Below are positions 45,835 through 54,898 of a DNA stretch of 64,000 nt, piece by piece (position 1 is the first letter of the stretch; each line of letters opens with the position of its first letter). Both the position numbers and the translations under genes were made by a program. The DNA lies in the NCBI GenBank assembly GCA_024709145.1, contig JANJXG010000010.1, positions 1-64,000 of the forward strand. Reading direction: 5' to 3'. Under the pieces are notes generated by a model that ran no database searches, was not told the DNA's origin, and saw only the letters and a program-made list of their open reading frames with translations. The DNA comes from Bacteroidales bacterium. Lineage in GTDB: Bacteria; Bacteroidota; Bacteroidia; Bacteroidales; F082.

Positions 45835-46998
45835 CTAAAAGATTCTTTTCCCACCATCGCTGGTTTCAGCCACATAAAAAGATGGCTCCAATCCGGTTTT
45901 TCTCAAATAACCTGATCCCACATTTCCAATAAAATCATCTACGGCATCTGATGCTACTATGCTCACGGTGCAGCCGCCAAAGCCGCCTCCGGTCATGCGA
46001 CTTCCTAACACACCTTCTATTTTAAGTGCCTCTTCGAACATGGTATCAAGCTCGTGGCCGGTTACTTCGTAATCGTGTTTCAACGAAAGGTGAGAGGCTT
46101 TCATCAGCTCGCCAAATGCGCGAAGATTTCCTTCCCTGAGGTAGTTGACTGCTTTTTTCGTTCGTTCTGTCTCAGTGACCACATGTTTGGCGCGTCTGCG
46201 GATGACGGGGTCAGTGATGGTGTGTTGCAACGACTCGAATTCAGTATTGCCAAGCTGAGCGAGGTTACTGATATCGACCGATTGTCTGAGAATTTGCAAG
46301 GCGTTTCCACACTCAGATACCCTTTGGTTATAAAGGCCGCTGTCGAGTTTGTGGGGACTGTTGGTATTGCTGATCAAAATCTTATACCCATCCAGGCGAA
46401 GCGGAACTTGTTCAAAAGCAAGACTGTCGCAATTGAGGAAAACTGCATGGTCTTTTTTTGCCATGGCTGAGGCAAACTGATCCATAATACCACATTGAAC
46501 CCCTGCGAACTCATGTTCCGCTTTTTGACTCATCAGAGCCAGCGAAGGGGCATCAAATCCAGTTTGATAAGTGTCGTTGAGGGCAACTGCTGTCACCACT
46601 TCAATGGCAGCTGAGGAGGACAGCCCTGCTCCTGCAGGAACATCTCCATAGAAAAGCATGTCGATTCCATGGTTGAAACGGATGCCTTTTTTCAAAAACT
46701 GAGCAAAGACTCCAATCACGTAATTTACCCATTCCTGATCAACTTTCTGATTCAGTTCTGACAAATCCAACTCGGCTTCAAAGGGCATATTCATTGATTT
46801 CAGCCTGATTTTACCGTCGTCATTTTTGCGGATCATGCAGTAATTGCCGAAGCTGATGGCACAGGGAAAAACAAATCCACCATTGTAATCTGTATGCTCA
46901 CCAATAAGATTGATTCTGCCTGGCGAAAAGAAGCCAGCTGTTGCTTCACCTCCGTATTTTTCTGTGAAGGTTTTTTGGAGTCGTGAAATGTCGGTCAT
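45835..46998 (-). CDS. galK: Galactokinase
   Basis: GHMP kinase of 387 residues; phosphorylates galactose at C1 with ATP in the Leloir pathway. SPGRINLIGEHTDYNGG near 25-41 is the galactokinase signature and contains the sugar-binding Glu-His-Asp. PAGAGLSSSAAIEV is the GHMP ATP-binding motif. MTGGGFGGCTVSIV is motif 3. It is the last gene of the six-gene minus-strand operon. No galT, galE or galM is present in the window. Confidence 0.96.
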   Translation of the reverse strand: MTDISRLQKTFTEKYGGEATAGFFSPGRINLIGEHTDYNGGFVFPCAISFGNYCMIRKNDDGKIRLKSMNMPFEAELDLSELNQKVDQEWVNYVIGVFAQFLKKGIRFNHGIDMLFYGDVPAGAGLSSSAAIEVVTAVALNDTYQTGFDAPSLALMSQKAEHEFAGVQCGIMDQFASAMAKKDHAVFLNCDSLAFEQVPLRLDGYKILISNTNSPHKLDSGLYNQRVSECGNALQILRQSVDISNLAQLGNTEFESLQHTITDPVIRRRAKHVVTETERTKKAVNYLREGNLRAFGELMKASHLSLKHDYEVTGHELDTMFEEALKIEGVLGSRMTGGGFGGCTVSIVASDAVDDFIGNVGSGYLRKTGLEPSFYVAETSDGGKRIF

Positions 46999-47019
46999 AA
47001 ATTTCTTTTTTTTGATTAA

Positions 47020-48267
47020 CTACATAAAAATGAGCCAATAAAGATAAAAGAGTGTAAAGCCTGTTAAAAAGACAATGCCTATCCACGACCAAACCCTGAG
47101 ATAAAAAGCAGGCTGAAAAGCCTGATCGATCCTTGGTGACATGATTACTTTGTAATTGAGAAAGGCCAGAACAGGGGCGGTAACAAAGGAAACGCTTGTT
47201 GCAAAATCAACCATCAATCGCATGGTGCTGCCCGAAATCCAGATCAAAGCGATGACACCGGCAGAAAGCAGGAAAATCCAGAATTTGTAGTTTAATCTTT
47301 TAGCCAGTCCGGGCATTCCGGAAAACAACAACAGGCTGCTGTGAGTAAGTGTACGGGGATAAACATCTGTTACTGTCAGTGTTGTACTCAGCATCGTAGT
47401 CACGGCAGCAATGGCAATTACGGGATAAGCCCATTGCCCGATCGTTGAGGTATACATACCAATCAACTGACCGGCAAAGATGGCACCATTGGGGGAGGGA
47501 CTTTGGTCAGACCCGTACATCACCAGCGCTCCCAAAGCAAGGAAGGCAGCTGCAACCAGCATGGTTCCGAAAAAACCCACACGAAACTCGATGAGAACAG
47601 ATTTCAGGTCTGGTTTTTCATCCATGTGCATAAACTTCGACTGACTCCAAAGTGATGTCCATACCACAATATCAATCGGGGCCGGCATCCAGCCAATAAA
47701 GGCAATCAGAAAGAAAAGATGGGTTTTGTTGAAAATGTCAAACGAAGGCAGGTTTTCAGGAATTGGCCTGTTAAGATTTAACGCGCCGAAAACAGCTATG
47801 AGCGTAGAGAGCGTGAGTAAAACAATAACAATTTTGATCATCCTGTCGAGCATCTTAAAATGACCGGCGATCAATAAAACCATGGTCAAAACAACCAGGA
47901 TACTACTCATGGCTGCTGCGCTTAAATGCGAAGCGAAAATGTAGTTAAGTAAACCCGCAGTGACCATCGTTAAAGCTGCCTGTATTGGAAACATGCTTAG
48001 AACCGACAGAATAAAAAACAATACCAGAATCCATTTTCCCGTCTCGAAATAGGCCTCAACCAATGTTTTTCCGGTCGCAAGCACATACCGGCTTCCAATT
48101 TCAAAAAAAGGAAACTTCAGCATATTGGCTGCAAGTAGTACCCACATCAGTTCAAAACCAAAATCGGCACCAGCTCGTGTGGATTGAACCAGGTGTGAAA
48201 CTCCGATGGCTGCTCCTGCATACAACAAGCCCGGACCGAGCAGTGAAAAATATTTTTTCATGTTCAT
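47020..48267 (-). CDS. NRAMP-like transporter without canonical metal-site motifs
   Basis: 415 residues, about 11 helices. The first helix GPGLLYAGAAIGVSHLV aligns with NRAMP TM1, but the metal-binding DPGN is replaced by GVSH at 22-25. In TM6 the canonical MPH motif is MPAP at 194-197. The rest, such as DVYPRTLTHS and FDIFNKTHLFFLIAFIGWMP, follows the NRAMP/APC fold. It probably does not move Mn2+ or Fe2+ in the ordinary way, and may carry another substrate. Its start overlaps the aroE stop by 4 bases. Confidence 0.85.
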   Translation of the reverse strand: MNMKKYFSLLGPGLLYAGAAIGVSHLVQSTRAGADFGFELMWVLLAANMLKFPFFEIGSRYVLATGKTLVEAYFETGKWILVLFFILSVLSMFPIQAALTMVTAGLLNYIFASHLSAAAMSSILVVLTMVLLIAGHFKMLDRMIKIVIVLLTLSTLIAVFGALNLNRPIPENLPSFDIFNKTHLFFLIAFIGWMPAPIDIVVWTSLWSQSKFMHMDEKPDLKSVLIEFRVGFFGTMLVAAAFLALGALVMYGSDQSPSPNGAIFAGQLIGMYTSTIGQWAYPVIAIAAVTTMLSTTLTVTDVYPRTLTHSSLLLFSGMPGLAKRLNYKFWIFLLSAGVIALIWISGSTMRLMVDFATSVSFVTAPVLAFLNYKVIMSPRIDQAFQPAFYLRVWSWIGIVFLTGFTLFYLYWLIFM

Positions 48268-49016
48268 AGTGATTGCCAGATTTTCCAGGATGCTTCTGCC
48301 TGCATAACAAACATCATCACGCCGTTGGCAGTCTTTGCTCCGCGTTCTTTTCCCTTTTTCAGAAATAGTGTTTCCTCCGGATTATAAATTGCATCAATGA
48401 GCACGTGTTCATTTCCAATCAAATGATATGGGATATCGGGAGCCTGATCAATGTTTGGATACATGCCAACCGGCGTGGTGTTGATAATCAATTTGTACTG
48501 ATCCATCACAGGGGGTGTGATCAAGCCGTAAATCAACTGGTCTGACTTGAGGTTGTGTCTTCCAACCGACCGGAAAGGAATTCCAGCTTTTCTAAGTACA
48601 TAACGCACAGCCCTGGCTGCCCCGCCGGTGCCAAGAACTAAAGCTTTTATATTGGTATCCGGCTTAATGACTGAATTGAGGGTAAGCTCAAATCCATAGG
48701 CATCTGTATTGTAGCCTTTAAGTATTACCTTGTTCTTCAGGCGCTTAATGGCAATAGTATTGACGGCGCCGATTACTTTGGCCCCGAAATCAATTTCGTC
48801 CAAATAGCTCATCACTTCCTGTTTATAGGGTATCGTCACATTTAATCCGCGTAAATCCGGATTAGCTTCGATCAACAGGGGCAATTCGGCAATGTTGTCA
48901 AGCGGAAATAACACATATCTGGCGTCAAGGTTATTGGCATCGAACCTGGCAGTAAAATGCTTCTTGGAATAGGAGTGTGATAGGGGCTTGCCGATTAACC
49001 CGTAAACTGCTGTCAT
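48264..49016 (-). CDS. aroE: Shikimate dehydrogenase
   Basis: 250 residues; reduces 3-dehydroshikimate to shikimate with NADPH in aromatic amino-acid synthesis. Substrate motifs are GLIGKPLSHSYSKKHF at 6-21 and GLNVTIPYKQEV. The NADP-binding glycine loop is GTGGAARAVRYVL, and the later NTTPVGMYPN is diagnostic. It follows the DUF368 gene with a 2-base gap and overlaps the next start, indicating translational coupling. No other aro gene is in the window. Confidence 0.95.
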   Translation of the reverse strand: MTAVYGLIGKPLSHSYSKKHFTARFDANNLDARYVLFPLDNIAELPLLIEANPDLRGLNVTIPYKQEVMSYLDEIDFGAKVIGAVNTIAIKRLKNKVILKGYNTDAYGFELTLNSVIKPDTNIKALVLGTGGAARAVRYVLRKAGIPFRSVGRHNLKSDQLIYGLITPPVMDQYKLIINTTPVGMYPNIDQAPDIPYHLIGNEHVLIDAIYNPEETLFLKKGKERGAKTANGVMMFVMQAEASWKIWQSL

Positions 49017-49018
49017 TT

Positions 49019-49951
49019 TTAATGTTTTTCAGTTGGTTTGGAAGCGCTTTTTTCTATCAGCCAAATAGTCAATATACCAAGCAACATCAACAAGACAGCC
49101 ATGATTTCGGTTGGGCCAAATTGTGTCGGGAGAATCATTTCATAGCGCTCAACAACAGATTCACCGTTTTTTATCAGAATTTCGCCAAACTGGTCTTTTA
49201 CAAAAACACTTTCCTTCCAAGGCCAAATCACACCCAGCGAACCGAAAATAAAACCGGTGAGTAGCGCAATGGTCGGGTCTTTATACCGCTTAAAAAGCCA
49301 GGAAAGGAAATGAGAAAACAGGATCAATCCAATAATCATCCCAAAGAGAACAGGTGTTAAGATGCTGAAATCTAAATTGTTAATTGCTTCAATGGCAACC
49401 AGCTGGTAATTTCCCATGAGAATTAGAACAAACGAACCAGAAATCCCGGGCAGGATCATGCTGCAAACAGCGGCCACTCCACAAACCATCAGATAGAAAA
49501 AGTTACGGTTTTCAGCTGCAGGCGTCATAAAGGTAATTGCAATGGCAAGGGTTGCCCCCGCGACCAAGCTGATGAAGGCTGCGAGGCTCCACTTTTGGAC
49601 AGTCACCCCCACAAAGTAAACGCTCGCCACAATAAGCCCAAAAAAATAGGCCCAGATATAAACAGGATAAAGCGTGAAAAGTATTTCAAAAAGCCTTGCA
49701 AGGCTCAGGATAGCAATTAAAACACCACTGAAAACTTTTACCAGAAACCATAAATCGGTCTGAAGGGCAAAAAGTTTAAAATTTCCTTGAAGAAGCAATC
49801 TCAAAGCTGAAGGATTGATCGATTTAAAAGCATGAATCAGCCGTTCGAAGATGCCTGTTATCAGAGCGATCGTGCCACCGGAAACACCCGGAATGATATT
49901 GGCGGCTCCCATGGCAACACCCTTCATGATCAAAAGAATACTCTCCTTCAT
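49019..49951 (-). CDS. DUF368 membrane protein (PopT-type, undecaprenyl phosphate translocase family)
   Basis: 310 residues, about eight hydrophobic helices. The signature MGAANIIPGVSGGTIALITGIFERLI near 15-40 is diagnostic of DUF368, and MILPGISGSFVLILMGNY is the second repeat. Family members were shown to flip undecaprenyl phosphate back to the cytoplasm for recycling; this family has been named PopT. Assigning that function here rests on family membership. It starts 12 bases after the aldehyde dehydrogenase and precedes aroE in the same operon. Confidence 0.9.
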   Translation of the reverse strand: MKESILLIMKGVAMGAANIIPGVSGGTIALITGIFERLIHAFKSINPSALRLLLQGNFKLFALQTDLWFLVKVFSGVLIAILSLARLFEILFTLYPVYIWAYFFGLIVASVYFVGVTVQKWSLAAFISLVAGATLAIAITFMTPAAENRNFFYLMVCGVAAVCSMILPGISGSFVLILMGNYQLVAIEAINNLDFSILTPVLFGMIIGLILFSHFLSWLFKRYKDPTIALLTGFIFGSLGVIWPWKESVFVKDQFGEILIKNGESVVERYEMILPTQFGPTEIMAVLLMLLGILTIWLIEKSASKPTEKH

Positions 49952-49963
49952 ATTTTTTTCTGC

Positions 49964-51340
49964 TTATCTCAATATTGCCTTAATGAGCTTTAGTTTATTA
50001 CCAAATGGCGGATATCTCAGCGGTATGTCGAGCCATGTAGCACGTTTCATAACAGGCTTCAGGTGCGAAAAGGCAGCGAATCCCGCTTTGCCATGATAAC
50101 TGCCAATACCGCTATAACCTGCACCACCAAAGGGAAGGGCACCATTTGTGAAATGCATAATGGTGTCGTTCACGGTGATTCCACCTGCACTGACTCGGGT
50201 AAGAATCAGTTTCAATCTTTTGCGGTCGTTTGTGAAAACATAAAATGCCAGCGGCTTTGGCTTTTGCCTGATGAAAGCAATCGCCTCTTCAGTTGTTTGA
50301 TAACTGATTACAGGTAAAAGAGGTCCAAAAATCTCCTCTTGCATCAGAGCAGAATCAATGTTGGGATGGGTGATGATGGTAAGCGGCACATATTTTTCTG
50401 CTTCATCTATCTCACCCCCGGATACTATTTTTCCTCCCAGCATCAGTTGTTGCATACGCAAAACATTCATTCTGTTGATGATACGAGGAAAATCGGGATG
50501 TTTCTTCAGGTCTTTCCCATACATTTCCACAACAGCTTCTTGCATAGCATCTACAAGCTTGTCATGAACTGAATGATGAACCAAAACATAGTCAGGTGCA
50601 ATACAGGTTTGCCCTGCATTAATGCCCTTTCCCCACATGATTCTTTTTGCTGCCAGGTCAATGTTGACTGTTTCATCGACTAAAACCGGACTCTTTCCTC
50701 CTAACTCCAATACAACTGGCACAAGTAATTCGGCAGCAGCTTTCATTATCAACTTACCAACACGTGGACTGCCTGTGAAGAAAATCATGTCAAAAGGTAA
50801 TTGTAGTAGCTGTTGACTTACACTGGCATCACCATTGACAACATGCAGAAATTCCGGTTCAAAATGATCGTTAATGAGTTTCTCGATGATTTTGCTGGTG
50901 TGTGTGCTGATTTCTGAAGGTTTGATGATGCTGCAGTTACCGGCAGCAATGGAGGCAACAAGTGGTGCGATGGCGAGCTGAAAAGGATAATTCCAGGGTG
51001 AAATAATAAGTGTAACACCGTGTGGCTCTGGAAAAATAAAACTACTTGATGGAAAGGATGCGAGTGGGTCAGCTACTTTGGCCGGTTTCGACCAGCGTTT
51101 CGTTTTGTTAATAAATAATCTTAATTCCTCAAGCACAATCCCTATCTCAGTTGCATAGGCCTCAAAGGCTGATTTCCCGAGATCCTGTTTTAACGCAGTG
51201 GCAATATCATTTTCGCAGGCTAAAATGAGTTTGCGTAGTTTTCGAAGCTGTTCAATTCTGAAATTAGCTGAAATCGTTTTGCCCTGTTCAAAAAACTTTT
51301 TTTGAAAGCCAATGAGGGTTTGTAAATCTGGTGATGGCAT
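49964..51340 (-). CDS. Aldehyde dehydrogenase (class 3-like)
   Basis: 458 residues, NAD(P)-dependent oxidation of an aldehyde to acid. NAD site segment ISPWNYPFQLAIAP at 113-126; catalytic Glu212 in LELGGKSP and Cys246 in NAGQTCIAPD. It is the short type without the extra N-terminal part of class 1 enzymes; terminal hydrophobic stretch LDIPLRYPPF is typical of class 3. The substrate may be a long-chain or aromatic aldehyde. It follows the TPR gene by 21 bases. Confidence 0.94.
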   Translation of the reverse strand: MPSPDLQTLIGFQKKFFEQGKTISANFRIEQLRKLRKLILACENDIATALKQDLGKSAFEAYATEIGIVLEELRLFINKTKRWSKPAKVADPLASFPSSSFIFPEPHGVTLIISPWNYPFQLAIAPLVASIAAGNCSIIKPSEISTHTSKIIEKLINDHFEPEFLHVVNGDASVSQQLLQLPFDMIFFTGSPRVGKLIMKAAAELLVPVVLELGGKSPVLVDETVNIDLAAKRIMWGKGINAGQTCIAPDYVLVHHSVHDKLVDAMQEAVVEMYGKDLKKHPDFPRIINRMNVLRMQQLMLGGKIVSGGEIDEAEKYVPLTIITHPNIDSALMQEEIFGPLLPVISYQTTEEAIAFIRQKPKPLAFYVFTNDRKRLKLILTRVSAGGITVNDTIMHFTNGALPFGGAGYSGIGSYHGKAGFAAFSHLKPVMKRATWLDIPLRYPPFGNKLKLIKAILR

Positions 51341-51361
51341 ATACCTGATGCTTTGAATAAG

Positions 51362-52786
51362 CTATTCTACCTTATCTGCCGGTTTGTATTGCGTAATCAG
51401 TTCAATTACTTTCGGATTATATTTGATTGACGGCATAAATTCAAACAACTCGTGATGTTGGTCAAAATCTAGTTCCAAAGCTGATTCCAGATAAAAATAG
51501 GCCTGAGAAAGATTCTTGTTCAGGATAAGCGCACTGACAAGCCGGTATATGATACTGGCATTTCTAGGCTGGTGTATAAGGCCTGTTTTGAGCACCTGCA
51601 CTGCTTTTTCTGTTTCTCCTTCAATAATATACATATAGGCGTATTCTTTCCAAAGGTCAGGATCCTGCGGGTCAAGCTCCTCAATACGCTGAAACTGTTC
51701 CTTGGCTTTATCATACCTTTTGGTTTTGATGTAGAGGTCGGCAGCGATTAACTTAAATTCGGTGTTCAGATCATCAAATCCGATGGCCTTTTCGATGTGA
51801 TAAATAGACATGGCAGTATCACCTTGTTCATCATAAATTACCGAAAGGCCTGCCCAGGCATCAGGTAGCATCTCATCCGAAATGACGGCCTGCTGGTAAA
51901 AATCCATGGCTTTTTCATAATCTTGAAGTTTTTCGTGACATTCGCCGATAAAATAGAGTGTCATGGCCTCAAAAGGTTCATAAACAGCCGTTTCATGATA
52001 CAATTCGAGTGCTTTTTGATATTGACCCAGCGACGACCAGGCTTGTGCCATGTTAATGTAGGCAGGCACATTGGTTTCGTCTATAGCAATCACATATTCA
52101 AAAGCATCGATGGCTTTCTCGTATAACTCCAGGTGATTGTATGATAAGCCCAGATTGAACCAGCCCGCTGCTATGCCCGGGTTTTTGTCGACGTAGTGCA
52201 GGAAAAATTCAATTTCGCCATCGAAATTGGAGGCGAGCTCATAACACAAGCCGATTTCAAATAAGATCTGTTCAGGATTCTCACTGATCTCCAATGCTTT
52301 ATTTAAATAAATCAAAGCGGTGTCGTAGGCACCCATATTCTCATACTCATAGGCGATGGAAGAATAAATTTCTTCAACTTCATCTTCGTCTACAATGACT
52401 AATGCCTTCTCGTACTCCTGAACTGCTTTCGAAAAGTCGAGCATCATGCTGTATACTGATCCTTTGGTCATCAAAATATCAACATCAGCAGGCTCTTTGG
52501 TCTCAATTTCATTGAGAAGGTTCAGCGCGTTAACGTATTTACCTTCGGAAGCCATTTGTCTGGCTGAAATAATTCTCAGCCGGTTGTTGTCAGGATGCAC
52601 CTCCAAACCTATCGACAGAGCCAGCAAGGCTTTTTCGTTGTTAAGCTGATTGTGGTAGAATTCAATCAGCAATTCAAACTCCTCTGAATCAAAATAGATG
52701 TCATCATGCTGACGTAGCATTTGCTCGAAGCGTTCGGCAAGACCTTCTACCTGATAATCATCGTCCCACTGAAATTCTTCACCCAT
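51362..52786 (-). CDS. Tetratricopeptide-repeat protein
   Basis: 474 residues made of about eleven TPR units of 34 residues, visible as repeated AWF/GLSYNHLELYEKAIDAFEYVI-like patterns from about 60 to 440. The N-terminus is very acidic (EEFQWDDDYQVEGLAERFEQ). No signal peptide is seen, so it should be cytoplasmic. TPR repeats bind partner proteins; the partner is unknown. It is the first gene of the operon and has its own -7 box. Confidence 0.9.
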   Translation of the reverse strand: MGEEFQWDDDYQVEGLAERFEQMLRQHDDIYFDSEEFELLIEFYHNQLNNEKALLALSIGLEVHPDNNRLRIISARQMASEGKYVNALNLLNEIETKEPADVDILMTKGSVYSMMLDFSKAVQEYEKALVIVDEDEVEEIYSSIAYEYENMGAYDTALIYLNKALEISENPEQILFEIGLCYELASNFDGEIEFFLHYVDKNPGIAAGWFNLGLSYNHLELYEKAIDAFEYVIAIDETNVPAYINMAQAWSSLGQYQKALELYHETAVYEPFEAMTLYFIGECHEKLQDYEKAMDFYQQAVISDEMLPDAWAGLSVIYDEQGDTAMSIYHIEKAIGFDDLNTEFKLIAADLYIKTKRYDKAKEQFQRIEELDPQDPDLWKEYAYMYIIEGETEKAVQVLKTGLIHQPRNASIIYRLVSALILNKNLSQAYFYLESALELDFDQHHELFEFMPSIKYNPKVIELITQYKPADKVE

Positions 52787-52811
52787 TTTTTTATTTCTTA
52801 CAAATCCGTTG

Positions 52812-52819
52812 CAAAAATA
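52812..52819 (-). promoter_or_regulatory. -7 box of the six-gene TPR-to-galK operon
   Basis: TATTTTTG on the minus strand, 25 bases before ATG 52786; no -33 TTG at the standard distance. Confidence 0.5.
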
Positions 52820-53102
52820 ATAATTTAACTGTCATGACCCTTTTTAGGGGTTTATTCTAGTCATGCTGTCCGGTATACTGGAATTAACCGTCTGACTTAC
52901 AAAATATTAAATGAATCAGTCCGAAAGTCCCTTACGTTTTTCACAGAGCCGGGCTGTAAAGATATTATCGAGGAATGATTTTTTTATCAAAATCACTTTT
53001 TTTTTATTAACCATCATTCTAGTTTCGTTTGTTAATATTCTATCTACTGGAAAAAGATTGAATAATTTCTGCCTGTATTAATTGTTGAATTATTTAGTTG
53101 AC

Positions 53103-53136
53103 TTGGATATAAAGCAATGAAGAATAGGTACATTTG
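53103..53136 (+). promoter_or_regulatory. Promoter of the phosphohexomutase gene
   Basis: TTG at 53103-53105, 23 bases, then TACATTTG at 53129-53136; ATG 53155 follows 18 bases later. Confidence 0.6.
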
Positions 53137-53154
53137 CGGCAAATTTTACCAATT

Positions 53155-54543
53155 ATGACACTTATTAAGTCCATTTCGGGAATCAGGGGCACAATCGGAG
53201 GCGAAACTGGTGAAAACCTTACACCTATTGATATAGTGCGTTTTACAATTGCTTTTGCTGCCTTGATGCGCAAACAGCTACACGAAAAACGTGCTTTAAG
53301 GGTGGTGGTTGGCAGGGATGCCAGAGTTTCCGGTGAAATGGTTAACCACCTGGTATGCGGTACTTTGATGTCGGTGGGTGCTGATGTTTTCGATCTTGGA
53401 CTTTCCACAACACCAACTGTTGAAATAGCTGTACCAGGCATGCATGCTGATGCTGGTATTATCCTCACTGCGAGTCACAACCCAGGGCAGTGGAATGCAC
53501 TTAAGTTGCTTAATGCCAAAGGGGAGTTTATTTCGGGTGCCGAAGGCGCTGAATTACTCGAAATAGCTGATAATCCTTCGTTTCATTTCAACAAAGTGGA
53601 CGAATTAGGTTCCTATAATAAGTATCACGGTTGGATCGATAAACACATTCAAATGGTGATGGATTTGCCGCTTGTGGATGCCGAAGCTATCAGGGCAGCC
53701 CATTTTAAGATTGTTGTCGACGCTGTAAACTCTACCGGCGGAATTGCTTTACCTGCCTTGCTTCATGCACTTGGAGTTGAAACAGTTCATGAATTATATT
53801 GCAACCCGACTGGCTTGTTTCCACACAATCCCGAGCCACTGCCTGAGCATCTCACCGAGCTTTCGGCGCTCGTCAAAAAAACAGGAAGCGATCTTGGATT
53901 TGTTGTCGATCCCGATGTTGACAGGCTTGCCATAGTCGATGAAAATGGTGATATGTTTGGTGAGGAATATACCCTCGTCGCTGTTGCTGATTATGTGTTG
54001 AAGCATCAGCCGGGAAATACAGTTTCCAATTTAAGTTCGACACGTGCACTTGCTGATGTTACGAAAGCCCATGGAATGGAATATTTTGCAGCAGCAGTTG
54101 GAGAGGTAAATGTTGTTGAAATGATGAAAAAGAAGCAGGCAGTAATCGGTGGGGAAGGGAATGGAGGTATCATTTACCCTGAACTGCACTACGGCCGTGA
54201 TGCCCTGGTTGGTGTCGCCTTGTTTCTGACACATCTTGCTCATTCGGAAATGCGTTGCTCTGAATTAAGAAAGACATACCCTGATTACTTTATGTCGAAA
54301 AATAAAATCAATTTGTCTGCTGAAACAGATGTAGATCAAATACTTGCATCAATTGCTGCTGATTTTTCAAAAGAAAAGGTCAGCACCATCGACGGGGTAA
54401 AAATCGATTTTGAGGAAGGCTGGGTACATTTGCGCAAATCAAATACCGAGCCCATCATCCGGGTTTATTCTGAAGCCGGAAGCCCGGAAAGAGCTGCCGG
54501 ACTTGCTGATTTGCTGCTTCGCTGGATGTCGGAAAAAGGGTGA
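53155..54543 (+). CDS. glmM: Phosphoglucosamine mutase/phosphohexomutase
   Basis: 462 residues. Converts glucosamine-6-phosphate to glucosamine-1-phosphate for UDP-GlcNAc synthesis. Start KSISGIRGTIGG, phosphoserine loop LTASHNP with Ser107, metal site DPDVDRLAIVD near 254, sugar site EGNGGIIYPELHYGRDA, and the C-terminal phosphate site RKSNTEPIIRVYSEA. GlmM or a close phosphomannomutase/phosphoglucomutase of the same group is possible, because the family is hard to split by eye. ATG 53155 is set by the promoter and conserved start; the longer frame is not coding. Confidence 0.9.
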   Translation: MTLIKSISGIRGTIGGETGENLTPIDIVRFTIAFAALMRKQLHEKRALRVVVGRDARVSGEMVNHLVCGTLMSVGADVFDLGLSTTPTVEIAVPGMHADAGIILTASHNPGQWNALKLLNAKGEFISGAEGAELLEIADNPSFHFNKVDELGSYNKYHGWIDKHIQMVMDLPLVDAEAIRAAHFKIVVDAVNSTGGIALPALLHALGVETVHELYCNPTGLFPHNPEPLPEHLTELSALVKKTGSDLGFVVDPDVDRLAIVDENGDMFGEEYTLVAVADYVLKHQPGNTVSNLSSTRALADVTKAHGMEYFAAAVGEVNVVEMMKKKQAVIGGEGNGGIIYPELHYGRDALVGVALFLTHLAHSEMRCSELRKTYPDYFMSKNKINLSAETDVDQILASIAADFSKEKVSTIDGVKIDFEEGWVHLRKSNTEPIIRVYSEAGSPERAAGLADLLLRWMSEKG

Positions 54544-54616
54544 TTAAGTCATTTTTTTCACGCCTGAATATTGAATGCCGGAAATGTATTATATTGCTGC
54601 CTTAAAATTGCTGCTT

Positions 54617-54898
54617 ATGAAGAAAAAGGGCAAATCGAAAAAAAAGAACCGAAAACGCAAGATAAAATTCAAGGAAGTTAGGTTCAAATTGTCGGAAAAA
54701 CAGTACCGATCCCTGACAAATTATTGCAAGGCCAGAAAAACAACAGTTATTAAGCTGATTAAAAAAAGCATCGACAAGTTTGCCAATGGCTACGATATTC
54801 AGGTTCCGAAAGAATACTATGTTTCCGAAAGGCAGCTTGATTTGTTTAACGACAGCACCCCGGCCACTTTGGTGAAGCAAGCCCTGAATGAGGCTTAA
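54617..54898 (+). CDS. Small basic protein, possible ribbon-helix-helix type
   Basis: 93 residues. A very basic N-terminus (KKKGKSKKKNRKRK) precedes RFKLSEKQYRSLTNYCKARKTT then VIKLIKKSIDKF, a pattern like a CopG/Arc ribbon-helix-helix: a beta-strand, two helices and the TTVIKLI turn. Probably a DNA-binding protein; I do not recognise a named family. It shares its final bases with recR: the TTAA at 54895-54898 gives the stop to both convergent genes. Start ATG 54617 is the last Met before the basic run; an earlier one is at 54575. Confidence 0.72.
   Translation: MKKKGKSKKKNRKRKIKFKEVRFKLSEKQYRSLTNYCKARKTTVIKLIKKSIDKFANGYDIQVPKEYYVSERQLDLFNDSTPATLVKQALNEA

Larger units (their letters stand above)
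52787..53154. other. Divergent intergenic region without a gene
   Basis: 368 bases between the TPR gene and glmM-like gene. It contains the left-facing -7 box at 52812-52819 and the right-facing promoter at 53103-53136. A seven-pair AT-rich hairpin with a T run (52976-53005) looks like a weak terminator, though no gene precedes it. No reading frame or RNA family I recognise. Confidence 0.6.

Noticed and set aside
52976-53005. AT-rich hairpin with T run, possible terminator of a small RNA
   Set aside because: Stem has only two G-C pairs, and no promoter or conserved RNA can be seen before it.
53094-53468. 124-residue minus-strand frame over the phosphohexomutase start
   Set aside because: Antisense to a strongly conserved enzyme start; Ser/Thr/Ile-rich composition typical of a shadow frame.
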